A program made the translations under genes and the position numbers. This document shows positions 17,240-24,697 of a DNA stretch of 64,000 nt, one piece after another. This DNA comes from Phyllobacterium zundukense (GTDB lineage: Bacteria > Pseudomonadota > Alphaproteobacteria > Rhizobiales > Rhizobiaceae): assembly GCF_025452195.1 (NCBI RefSeq), contig NZ_CP104973.1, forward strand, positions 3,579,001-3,643,000, read 5' to 3'. The notes beneath the pieces are model-generated. The model was not told the DNA's origin. It ran no database searches and saw nothing but the letters and a program-made list of their open reading frames with translations. Numbering within the stretch: position 1 is the stretch's first letter; the number at the start of each line of letters is the position of its first letter.

Positions 17240-18124
17240 TTGGCCTTCCGTGACATGTTTTACGATGCGCCGGATGGGTTGAAGCTTTACGCGCGGGTGT
17301 ATGAACCGGCGCGTGAAGTGGATAGCCTACCGCTCGTGTGCCTGCCCGGCCTGACGCGCAACGCCAGGGATTTCCATGAACTGGCGCTGGTGCTTTCGGA
17401 ACATCCGGAAACACCGCGGCGCGTGATCAGCTTCGACTATCGCGGGCGCGGGCTGTCGGCCTATGATCCCGATTTCACGCATTATAATATAGGCATCGAG
17501 GCGGGCGATGTGATTGCCGGGCTCAAGATGCTCGAAATCGATCGCGCGGTGTTTCTCGGCGCGTCGCGTGGCGGGCTGATCATCCACATCCTCGCGGCGA
17601 TTGCGCCGCAGCTCTTGGCAGGCGTGATCTTCAACGATATCGGCCCGGAGATCGCACCGGCGGGATTGCTGCAAATCAGCCAGTATCTGAACAATCCGCG
17701 GTTGCCGAAGAACTGGACTGAAGCGGCGGAGATCCAGCGGGCCGTGCACGGGGCCGCGTTCCCGGCGCTGAGGGATGCGGACTGGGAGCGCTTCGCCCAT
17801 GCGATTTATCGCGAGATCGATGGAGCTATTCGCCCGGATTACGACCCGAACCTCGTGAAAACGCTGGAAGGCGTGGATTTCACGCAGAAATTGCCGGATC
17901 TGTGGGCGCAGTTCGATCTATTGGCGGAGTTGCCGCTGCTGGTCATCCGCGGGGAAAACACGCCGCTGCTGGCACCGGAAACGGTCGAGGAAATGACACG
18001 CAGGCATCCAGCGCTGCAGGTGATCAACGTGGCCGGTCAGGGGCATGCGCCAATGCTGGAAACCGGACGTTTGCCCGAACTGATCGCAGCATTTGTGGCC
18101 GGTGTGGATCTACGCGCGGTTTAG
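17240..18124 (+). CDS. Alpha/beta hydrolase
   Basis: A 294-residue cytoplasmic alpha/beta hydrolase. The nucleophile elbow is FLGASRGGLI (Ser near residue 110), the oxyanion region LVCLPGLTRNARDF, the strand-4 motif FDYRGRGLSAYD and the terminal His in AGQGHAPMLE. Substrate cannot be read from sequence; proteins of this type include ester and lactone hydrolases. It follows the transglycosylase by 4 nt in the same direction and is probably cotranscribed, an association common in Rhizobiales. The start is TTG 17240; ATG 17255 is an alternative. Confidence 0.85.
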   Translation: MAFRDMFYDAPDGLKLYARVYEPAREVDSLPLVCLPGLTRNARDFHELALVLSEHPETPRRVISFDYRGRGLSAYDPDFTHYNIGIEAGDVIAGLKMLEIDRAVFLGASRGGLIIHILAAIAPQLLAGVIFNDIGPEIAPAGLLQISQYLNNPRLPKNWTEAAEIQRAVHGAAFPALRDADWERFAHAIYREIDGAIRPDYDPNLVKTLEGVDFTQKLPDLWAQFDLLAELPLLVIRGENTPLLAPETVEEMTRRHPALQVINVAGQGHAPMLETGRLPELIAAFVAGVDLRAV

Positions 18125-18160
18125 GTTTCCGGGCCTTGGAGCTCTTCTAGCCTGGCGATA

Positions 18161-18359
18161 CTGCTGTGCGTGGTTCGACAAGCTCACCATGAGGGAGGTG
18201 AGTTGACTGCAGGGGGGCAATTGCAGGGGATGGGGTCAACTGCAGGGAGTGGGCTAATCTGCAGGGAGGTGGTTGACTGCAGAAATTCTGCCACGTTGGC
18301 GATTGTCGTTGCAACACTCTACTTCCCTCATGGTGAGCTTGTCGAACCACGCACAGCAG
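18161..18359. repeat. Family A inverted repeat with a tandem-repeat centre
   Basis: Arms 18161-18196 and 18324-18359 are 36-bp perfect complements with the family A core. The centre holds five degenerate units starting TGCAGGG or TGCAG at 18208, 18222, 18241, 18260 and 18278, mostly 18-19 bp apart. It separates the convergent hydrolase and helix-hairpin-helix genes. Confidence 0.8.
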
Positions 18360-18379
18360 CATTGCCAAACGGAAAACGC

Positions 18380-19039
18380 TCAACCGCTTTTGCCAGTTCT
18401 CGCTGGCTTCGGTGCAGCCTTTTTCGGCGCGGCCCTAGGCTTCGCCGCAGGCTTGACCAGGCCCGTGGCCTGCTTGATCCAGCCCTCGCGATGCGCGCGG
18501 CCGGGAAAGCCGATTTCCTCGCTGACCCAGGCGGCTTCATCGGAAGTCCAGCCGGCGATCTGGTCGAAGTGAAAAATACCGGCCGCGAAGAGTTTCGACT
18601 CGATCACGGCACCAATGCCATTGATGTCGGTCAGCTTGTCGGGCTTGCCGCGGCGTGCAGACTTGAGCAGCGCCGGGCGGTGCTTGTCATCCTGCCGGGG
18701 GCTCCGCACGACTTTTACCTCGGCCTTTGCCTGGCTTTTCCTTGGCGCGGCCGTCTTGCGCGTTGACCGGTTGCGATCCACACCTGCAGGGCTGAGTGCG
18801 GGAACCGGCTCTGCCGGCGGAATCATGGCGGCGGCTTCCCTCGCGGATTTCTTCACATCATCATTTGCAGGCGTACCGAGCAGCGACAGAGACGCAAGCC
18901 GCACATCTGCCGCTCTGGTCGAGCTTTCAGAAACAGAATCTCTTTTTGCCGAGAACCTCTTGGAAACATTGCCTAAAATCGCCCCGATGATAAACGCGGC
19001 GGCAATAAGGAACAGCGACGATAAAATGAACATCACCAT
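18380..19039 (-). CDS. Membrane-anchored helix-hairpin-helix protein
   Basis: A 219-residue protein with an N-terminal transmembrane helix (FILSSLFLIAAAFIIGAILG, about residues 4-23). A long basic, low-complexity linker follows, then a helix-hairpin-helix-like domain near 140-190 (KLTDINGIGAVIESKLFAAG, then FHFDQIAGWTSDEAAWVSEE). The tail is Lys/Ala/Pro-rich. This NADH-dehydrogenase-subunit-E-like/HHH fold is often annotated loosely as an oxidoreductase; no redox site is visible, so a scaffold or nucleic-acid-binding role is as likely. ATG 19039 is preferred (AGTGGGA upstream); 19033 is possible. A 28-residue membrane-protein gene precedes it by 26 nt. Confidence 0.72.
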   Translation of the reverse strand: MVMFILSSLFLIAAAFIIGAILGNVSKRFSAKRDSVSESSTRAADVRLASLSLLGTPANDDVKKSAREAAAMIPPAEPVPALSPAGVDRNRSTRKTAAPRKSQAKAEVKVVRSPRQDDKHRPALLKSARRGKPDKLTDINGIGAVIESKLFAAGIFHFDQIAGWTSDEAAWVSEEIGFPGRAHREGWIKQATGLVKPAAKPRAAPKKAAPKPARTGKSG

Positions 19040-19065
19040 GATAATTATCCCACTTCCCGCACAAG

Positions 19066-19152
19066 TCAGGCCTGGGTCGACCAGCCGACATAGAAACCGA
19101 CAAGAACAGCAATCAGAAGAAAGAGCCAGAGCTCGCTGATCAGGTACCACAT
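19066..19152 (-). CDS. Small single-pass membrane protein, 28 residues
   Basis: ATG 19152 is preceded at 7 nt by GGGAGGA, a near-perfect ribosome binding site. The peptide starts MWYLISELWLFLLIAVL and continues VGFYVGWSTQA, so it is essentially one transmembrane helix with short polar ends. It lies 26 nt upstream of the helix-hairpin-helix membrane protein on the same strand and is probably cotranscribed with it. No family is recognised; ribosome binding site, hydrophobicity and spacing are the only support. Confidence 0.6.
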   Translation of the reverse strand: MWYLISELWLFLLIAVLVGFYVGWSTQA

Positions 19153-19207
19153 GCCGTCGTCCTCCCAATGGCTGCCGGCAAGAGCGGATTCCAGCTCTTG
19201 TTCTTAC

Positions 19208-19251
19208 GCAATTCCGGACGGAAAACCGGTTCCCACTTTTCCTGGAATTGC
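19208..19251. repeat. Dispersed palindromic element, family B, copy 3
   Basis: Same outer stem as the copy at 10561 (GCAATTCC/GGAATTGC) with a better inner stem (GGAAAACCGG). It begins one base after the stop codon of the BON-domain gene, the same placement as the copy behind dapA, and may act as terminator. Confidence 0.75.
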
Positions 19252-19252
19252 T

Positions 19253-19918
19253 TTAATTGCTGCTGGCGCTGGCCGGCACCTCCAGTTTCACCTCGCCCGG
19301 CTTGCCATTGCCCGGCAACGCCGTATGCAAGGCAGCATTCAAGCTATCATAACCATTCGAATTGGCAGCGGTACCCCTGATGTTGTAGGTTTCACCGGAA
19401 ATTTCGACTTCACCATTGGTCAATTGCGCAGCTTGGGCCAGCGCGAAATCGACAAGATCGAAGAAACCCGGCGGTGCGCCGCGCGCCACAGCCATTTCAT
19501 CCAGAATTTCGATGCCGGGCATGGCACGTTCCGCGGCGGCGAGGATGCTGGCACGGGCGTCGCCATAGGGAACATTGCCCGAAAGCAGGATGCCTTCATC
19601 GGATTTGGTGACCGCGAAGGAAAAAGGCACAGCCAAGGGCAAAAGTGTCGCCTGATTGTCGACGACGCGAACGCCCCTCGTCTCGCTCACAATTTTTAAC
19701 GCCTCCGCGAGCGCTTCCTCGGATGGTGCAATCCCCTTGAGGACCAGATCGCGACCATCGATTTCAGCACTCGCCCACGGATTGCCGGTATCCAGCGCAT
19801 TGTTGGCTGCATCGGTGAGCTCACGGTCGATCGGATCTGTCAAAAACCACATGGCCAAGGACGTCAGCAGCGCAACGGTGACTACGCCAGGCCAGAACCA
19901 GCTTTTGATTATGTGCAT
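19253..19918 (-). CDS. BON-domain membrane/periplasmic protein
   Basis: A 221-residue protein with an N-terminal membrane anchor (HIIKSWFWPGVVTVALLTSL), then two BON-like modules. One is around residues 35-95 (ELTDAANNALDTGNPWASAE through RGVRVVDNQATLL); the other is around 100-170 (SDEGILLSGNVPYGDARASI). Related Rhizobiales proteins carry the same modules ahead of an OmpA peptidoglycan-binding domain. Here the protein ends after the second module, so it looks like a short form. BON domains bind phospholipid surfaces, which suggests an envelope-stability role. ATG 19918 was chosen as the start giving the membrane segment. Confidence 0.72.
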   Translation of the reverse strand: MHIIKSWFWPGVVTVALLTSLAMWFLTDPIDRELTDAANNALDTGNPWASAEIDGRDLVLKGIAPSEEALAEALKIVSETRGVRVVDNQATLLPLAVPFSFAVTKSDEGILLSGNVPYGDARASILAAAERAMPGIEILDEMAVARGAPPGFFDLVDFALAQAAQLTNGEVEISGETYNIRGTAANSNGYDSLNAALHTALPGNGKPGEVKLEVPASASSN

Positions 19919-20033
19919 ATATTCAATACTCTCTCGTCTTAACCCGGACCATCTCTGCCCGCTATTTATGGCCATTTCAACACAGGGGTGTGTCCGCGTG
20001 CCACAAACATCGTCCAAGCACCGGATTTTCGGC

Positions 20034-20064
20034 AAAAGAAAACCCGGCAGCTTGCGCTGCCGGG
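20034..20064 (-). terminator. Rho-independent terminator of porin 1
   Basis: On the minus strand CCCGGCAGC, a GCAA loop and GCTGCCGGG form a perfect 9-bp stem, followed by TTTTCTTTT. It starts 26 nt beyond the porin stop. Confidence 0.85.
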
Positions 20065-20089
20065 TCCAAATCAACCAATCCGTGAAGGA

Positions 20090-21181
20090 TTAGAAGTTGC
20101 GCTGGAAGCGGATGATACCGCCGAATGCGTCGTCATCACCACCGCTGTTGAAATCAGCAAGATCAGCACGAGCGCCATCGAACTTGGTGTAGTTGATTTC
20201 TGGCGTGATGGTGAAGCCAGGAACCAGCTCGTAAGCTACGTTAAGAGCGAGGGCATAGGTGCCTTCTTCTTCGTAAGCAGCCTGTGCGTTGATGGTTGCC
20301 TTGTCGGTAGCCTTGACGGACAATCCGCCCCAAGCTGCCCAATCACCTTCCCAAGAGCCGAACCAGTTACGCTCGACCAAGCTTTCGTCGTAGTTGGACT
20401 GATAGCCACCCATGATCCATGCGGAGAACATTTCGTTGAACTTCACGTCCAAACGCAGCTTGCCAGCGAACTCTTCAACGTTGGAGTCGTAGCCAACAAC
20501 ACCGGAGATACCACCCCAGCCCTGTTCAAACTTCGCACCAGCAAGAACGTGTGGCATGTAATCTTCGATGACATAATCGTTGTCAAAGACAGTAAAGCCG
20601 TCCTGGCCTTGCTCAGCACCGATCATAGCGGAGAAACCGTTGCCGCCAGTGAAGGTGTAGCTGACCTGGTTGCTCTGGCCGGACTGGTAGTTGATCACGT
20701 CGTCGTTGATGATCGCGCCAGCATAATCTGTCCACGAACCGAAGAGTTCGTCAGCAGTACCGATGCGGAAACCACCGAGTTCAATCCATGCCTGCGGCAG
20801 CGAACCGTTGTCATCTTCACCATTGGTGAACTGGAAACGGCCCTGGATGTAGGAACGCAGAGTGCCGAGTTCGGTTTCCGAACGAGCGTCGAAACGAATT
20901 TCTGCACGAGTGCGCTTGTACCAGGTTTCTTCACCGTCTGCACCGACGTTGCCGCCTGTGTAAACATTGTCGCCACCAGCAGCATCATAACGGACATAGC
21001 CGCTGATCTTCAGGCAGGTTTCGGTCCCCGGAATATAAAAGAAGCCAGCGCCGTAAGCGTCGCAAACGCGAACGTATTCGACGGGCTCTGGTTCAGCGAC
21101 GACGACTGCATCTGCAGCGCGTGCCCCTGATACTGCAACGAGAGCTGCAGCGGAGCCGATGAGAAGGCTCTTGATGTTCAT
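20090..21181 (-). CDS. Omp2-type general porin, paralogue 1
   Basis: An outer-membrane trimeric beta-barrel porin of the Brucella Omp2 (porin_2) family, letting small hydrophilic solutes through. The 363-residue precursor has a 22-residue signal peptide (MNIKSLLIGSAAALVAVSG, cleaved after ARA) and the family start ADAVVVAEPEPVEYVRVCDA, then CLKISGYVRYD. It ends with a beta strand and terminal Phe (FGGIIRFQRNF), as required for barrel assembly. Two paralogues follow on the opposite strand. The 16 nt before the start (TGACTGGAGGTCAGAA) are repeated before paralogue 2. The start is fixed by the signal peptide. Confidence 0.95.
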   Translation of the reverse strand: MNIKSLLIGSAAALVAVSGARAADAVVVAEPEPVEYVRVCDAYGAGFFYIPGTETCLKISGYVRYDAAGGDNVYTGGNVGADGEETWYKRTRAEIRFDARSETELGTLRSYIQGRFQFTNGEDDNGSLPQAWIELGGFRIGTADELFGSWTDYAGAIINDDVINYQSGQSNQVSYTFTGGNGFSAMIGAEQGQDGFTVFDNDYVIEDYMPHVLAGAKFEQGWGGISGVVGYDSNVEEFAGKLRLDVKFNEMFSAWIMGGYQSNYDESLVERNWFGSWEGDWAAWGGLSVKATDKATINAQAAYEEEGTYALALNVAYELVPGFTITPEINYTKFDGARADLADFNSGGDDDAFGGIIRFQRNF

Positions 21182-21583
21182 TTCTGACCTCCAGTCAAAG
21201 TTAAAAATGGGTCTGGGCATTCCAATTTGGCTGAAGGACAACCTGTCCCCATCCCCTAAGTCCAAGAAGAAATGCGATGAACGCCCTTCCTCCCGACAGA
21301 CCATACTCGCCAGCGCCGGGGTTTCAACCACGAATGTCCGCATCGGCACCTTGCGAGGGCTCTATGCCAAGCCGCTGTTGCACAAAAGCCACGAAATCGC
21401 CTCGGGTCCTGCAATATCTTTACCACTCATTAATATTGGTAACCCGGTTTTTAATAAAATCTTGCCGGAACGTGGCGGGATTGGAACGGCGAACACCCCG
21501 GGAATCGGCCATTACAGCGGTGTTGCCGGCCAATCGCTGAATCGAATCAATGATTTCCTGCTCTCTCCGAATGGTGATTTGAC
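21182..21583. other. 402-nt intergenic region, porin 1 / SMR exporter
   Basis: The 60 nt next to the porin contain its ribosome binding site (GGAGGTCAG read on the minus strand) and leader. An AT-rich patch at about 21420-21465 may hold divergent promoters. Open frames here overlap antisense to nothing known and lack ribosome binding sites. No gene or RNA recognised. Confidence 0.35.
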
Positions 21584-21913
21584 ATGACATATCTCTACCT
21601 CCTTATCGCCATAGTCTGCGAAGTGGTGGCAACCTCCGCCCTTAAACAGGCCGATGGATTCACCAGGCTTTGGCCATCGCTGGTTTGCATTGCCGGCTAT
21701 GGAGCGGCGTTTTACCTGCTATCGATTCTGGTGAAGACCATGCCCGTCGGCGTTGTCTATGCGATCTGGTCCGGCGCGGGAATCGTGCTGATCGCAGCCG
21801 TCGGCTGGTTCTGGTTCAAGCAATCGCTGGATATTGCTGCGATCATCGGGCTGATCCTGATTGTCGCCGGCGTGCTCATCGTCAATCTCTTCTCCAGCTC
21901 GGTCGGGCACTAG
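21584..21913 (+). CDS. Small multidrug resistance (SMR) family exporter
   Basis: A 109-residue inner-membrane protein with four transmembrane helices. The essential proton- and drug-binding glutamate of the SMR family is present (Glu13 in IVCEVVATSALK), as are the conserved YAIWSGAG motif (Trp62) and the C-terminal helix IGLILIVAGVLIVNL. It resembles EmrE/QacE, which exchange protons for quaternary ammonium compounds as antiparallel dimers, rather than the guanidinium exporters. It is inserted alone between two inverted porin genes, 81 nt upstream of paralogue 2. Confidence 0.93.
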   Translation: MTYLYLLIAIVCEVVATSALKQADGFTRLWPSLVCIAGYGAAFYLLSILVKTMPVGVVYAIWSGAGIVLIAAVGWFWFKQSLDIAAIIGLILIVAGVLIVNLFSSSVGH

Positions 21914-21994
21914 AACAGGTTTTGCTGGCCAAATTGGTGCGCCAGCTACGCATTTTCCAGGAGCCTCCCGTCGAATCTTGACTGGAGGTCAGAA

Positions 21995-23143
21995 ATGAAC
22001 ATCAAGAGCCTACTTCTCGGCTCCGCTGCAGCCCTCGTTGCAGTAACCGGCGCCCGCGCTGCAGACGCAGTCGTTGTTGCCGAACCCGAACCTGTCGAAT
22101 ACGTCAAAGTGTGCGATGCTTACGGTGCGGGATTTTATTATATTCCTGGAACCGAGACCTGCCTGAAGATCGACGGCTATGTGCGTGCGGACATCTCGGC
22201 TGGCGACGACGCGTATTCGGGCGCAGAACGCGATACCTATGACTGGCGTGCGCGTGCTCTTCTCCGCTTCGATGCCCGTTCGGAAACCGAACTCGGTACA
22301 TTGAAGTCCTTCGCCGAGCTTCGTTACAACTTCAAGAATGGTGCGGACGCCGAAACCGTCGACCTGAACCAGGCAACCATCGAGCTTGGCGGCTTCCGCG
22401 TCGGTGCAGCCGACTCGCAGTTCACAAGCTGGACAAACTATCTCGGCGACATCATCAACGACGACGTGATCGCCGAAGGCAACTACGTTACCAACCAGAT
22501 CAGCTATACGTTCACTGGCGGCAATGGTTTCTCTGCCTTTGCCGGTCTTGAACAGGGCGGCGGACGGGCTGACGTTGTATTCGTTCAAAGTGCCATTACC
22601 GGCGAAGTTATTGCGGGTTCTGTCACTAACACGATCCAGGACTATACGCCCCATGTCGTGGCCGGTGTTAAATTTGAGCAGGGTTGGGGCTCTGTTGCTG
22701 CCGTTGCCGGTTATGATTCGGTCATCGAAGAATTTGGCGGCAAGGTTCGTGTCGATGTGAAATTCAACGACACAATTTCTGCCTGGGTCATGGGTGGCTA
22801 TCAGTCCGGTTGGGATGATGCCTACGGCGTCGACGACGCTGGCAACGACTTCTACGTGCACACCAAAAATTACTATGCCCCCTGGAACGGTGACTACGCT
22901 GTTTGGGGTGGTGTGGCCGCCAAGGTTACCGATACCGCAACCGTCAATGCCCAGGTTGGCTACGAAGCTGACGGCACAGTTGCTGCTGCCTTGAACGTCG
23001 GCTACGAGCTGGTTCCCGGCTTCAAAATCACACCAGAAATCAACTACACGTCGTTCAGCGGCGGTCGCGGTGACGTGGTTGAAGCACAGGGCGGCAATAA
23101 AAATGCTTTCGGCGGGATCCTCCGCTTCCAGCGCAACTTCTAA
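21995..23143 (+). CDS. Omp2-type general porin, paralogue 2
   Basis: A 382-residue porin precursor with the same signal peptide type (MNIKSLLLGSAAALVAVTG) and mature start as paralogue 1. It ends GGILRFQRNF. Residues YDWRARALLRFDARSETELG and NQATIELGGFRVGAADSQF are shared almost exactly with paralogue 3. It is about 20 residues longer, with insertions around FVQSAITGEVIAGSVTN and YGVDDAGNDFYVHTKN, which probably correspond to surface loops. It is followed by a strong terminator and paralogue 3 on the same strand. Confidence 0.95.
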   Translation: MNIKSLLLGSAAALVAVTGARAADAVVVAEPEPVEYVKVCDAYGAGFYYIPGTETCLKIDGYVRADISAGDDAYSGAERDTYDWRARALLRFDARSETELGTLKSFAELRYNFKNGADAETVDLNQATIELGGFRVGAADSQFTSWTNYLGDIINDDVIAEGNYVTNQISYTFTGGNGFSAFAGLEQGGGRADVVFVQSAITGEVIAGSVTNTIQDYTPHVVAGVKFEQGWGSVAAVAGYDSVIEEFGGKVRVDVKFNDTISAWVMGGYQSGWDDAYGVDDAGNDFYVHTKNYYAPWNGDYAVWGGVAAKVTDTATVNAQVGYEADGTVAAALNVGYELVPGFKITPEINYTSFSGGRGDVVEAQGGNKNAFGGILRFQRNF

Positions 23144-23161
23144 TCCTTTGATTGGCTAAGC

Positions 23162-23198
23162 CAAACCAATGCCGGGTTTTTTTCCCGGCATTGGTTTG
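23162..23198 (+). terminator. Rho-independent terminator of porin 2
   Basis: Perfect 15-bp stem CAAACCAATGCCGGG with its complement around a seven-T loop, 18 nt after the porin stop. The poly-T lies in the loop and not after the stem, so it may be a weaker or a bidirectional terminator; either way it separates the two tandem porins. Confidence 0.75.
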
Positions 23199-23316
23199 TC
23201 GTCCTCGACAGCCAATTCGAAGCTCGTTGTTCGCATTGCAGGTACCGCCCCAGGGCATCCGCCCCTACCCGAATTTGAAACGCCCAAATCCATTTTCTGT
23301 TGATTGGAGATTAGAA

Positions 23317-24351
23317 ATGAACATCAAGAGCCTGTTTCTCGGCTCCGCTGCAGCTCTCGTTGCAGTATCCGGCGCGCGTGCCGCAGATGCGGTCGTTGTG
23401 GCTGAACCAGAGCCTGTTGAATATGTGCGCATCTGCGACGCATTTGGCGCCGGCTTCTTCTATATCCCCGGGACCGAAACCTGCCTGAAAGTCAGCGGCT
23501 ATGTCCGTGCGGAAATCCGTGGCGGTGACGATGTTTACAAAGGCATCGAACGCGACACCTATGACTGGCGTGCCCGTGCCGTTACCCGCTTCGATGCCCG
23601 TTCGGAAACCGAGCTCGGCACATTGCGCTCCTATGCTGAACTTCGCTACAATTTCAACAATGGAGCAGACAAAGAAACGGTCGATCTGAACCAGGCAACC
23701 ATCGAGCTTGGCGGCTTCCGTGTTGGCGCTGCCGACTCGCAGTTCACAAGCTGGACCGGCTATCTCGGTGCCATCATCTCCGATGACGTTATCGCCGAAG
23801 GCAATTACGTCACCAACCAGATCAGCTACACCTATTCCGCCGACAATGGTTTCTCGGCATTCGTAGGTACGGAACAGGGTAAAGGCGACTACCTGGTCGA
23901 TGACTATCTTCCGCATATTCTTGGTGGCGCGAAGTTCAAGCAGGGCTGGGGTTCGGTTACCGGTGTTGTCGGTTACGACTCCAAGGCTGAAGAATGGGCC
24001 GGCAAGGTTCGTCTGGACGTAACGGTCACAGAGGCTATCTCGGCGTGGGTCATGGGCGGATACAAGTCCAATGACGTCAAGGACTTCTACGGTACCTGGA
24101 ATGGCGATTACGCCGTCTGGGGCGGTATTGCTGCCAAGGTTACAGACAAGGCAACTGTCAATGCACAGGTTGGCTATGAAGACGAAGGCACAATCGCTGC
24201 TGCTTTGAACGTAGCTTACACGCTGGTTCCAGGTTTCGTTATCACGCCGGAAGTCAACTACACCAAGTTTGACGATGCTCGCCAGGCCCGTACGCGCGGT
24301 GCCAAGGATGATGCCTTCCAGGGCATCATCCGCTTCCAGCGCAACTTCTGA
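23317..24351 (+). CDS. Omp2-type general porin, paralogue 3
   Basis: A 344-residue porin precursor and the shortest of the three. The start at 23317 gives the shared signal peptide MNIKSLFLGSAAALVAVSG; GATTAGAAATG replaces the GGAGGTCAGAAATG context of the other two, so translation may be weaker. The N-terminal 190 residues match paralogue 2 nearly throughout. The C-terminal part (VTVTEAISAWVMGGYKSND, FQGIIRFQRNF) resembles paralogue 1 more in loop lengths. This mosaic is what gene conversion between Omp2 copies would give. Confidence 0.95.
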   Translation: MNIKSLFLGSAAALVAVSGARAADAVVVAEPEPVEYVRICDAFGAGFFYIPGTETCLKVSGYVRAEIRGGDDVYKGIERDTYDWRARAVTRFDARSETELGTLRSYAELRYNFNNGADKETVDLNQATIELGGFRVGAADSQFTSWTGYLGAIISDDVIAEGNYVTNQISYTYSADNGFSAFVGTEQGKGDYLVDDYLPHILGGAKFKQGWGSVTGVVGYDSKAEEWAGKVRLDVTVTEAISAWVMGGYKSNDVKDFYGTWNGDYAVWGGIAAKVTDKATVNAQVGYEDEGTIAAALNVAYTLVPGFVITPEVNYTKFDDARQARTRGAKDDAFQGIIRFQRNF

Positions 24352-24369
24352 TCCCTTGATCTCACACTA

Positions 24370-24396
24370 CCAACGCCGGGCTTTTTCCGGCGTTGG
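24370..24396 (+). terminator. Rho-independent terminator of porin 3
   Basis: CCAACGCCGG and CCGGCGTTGG form a perfect 10-bp stem around a short GCTTTTT loop, 18 nt after the stop. The same design (T-rich loop) is used for paralogue 2. Confidence 0.7.
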
Positions 24397-24505
24397 CCTT
24401 CCCCTCAAACAATATTCACCATTCAATTTTCAGCGTTCGTAGAGCAACGCACAGACATTTAGCGAGAGGATTTTCAAACCGGTCGTGGACCGAGGAGATG
24501 GTGAC

Positions 24506-24697
24506 ATGTTTGGACAACAACCCGCAAGGTTGGACGTTGATGAAGCCGGTGACGGTTTTATCAGACGGAAGTCTATTAGCCTAAAGTGGCATGGGTTTCC
24601 GGATTGCGCTTTCGGAAAAGACGGGTACAACTCGTCGGATATTGTACCGAATATTTTTCCGATGTTTGTTTCATCGATTAGAGCGCAATCACTATGA
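24506..24697 (+). CDS. Possible small protein upstream of and overlapping the integrase
   Basis: A 63-residue frame (MFGQQPARLDVDEAGDGFIR to SSIRAQSL) starts at an ATG with GAGGAG about 8 nt upstream. It ends in an ATGA overlap with the recombinase start, suggesting translational coupling. I recognise no family, and composition does not settle whether it is real; it may just be the leader of the integrase. Confidence 0.3.
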   Translation: MFGQQPARLDVDEAGDGFIRRKSISLKWHGFPDCAFGKDGYNSSDIVPNIFPMFVSSIRAQSL

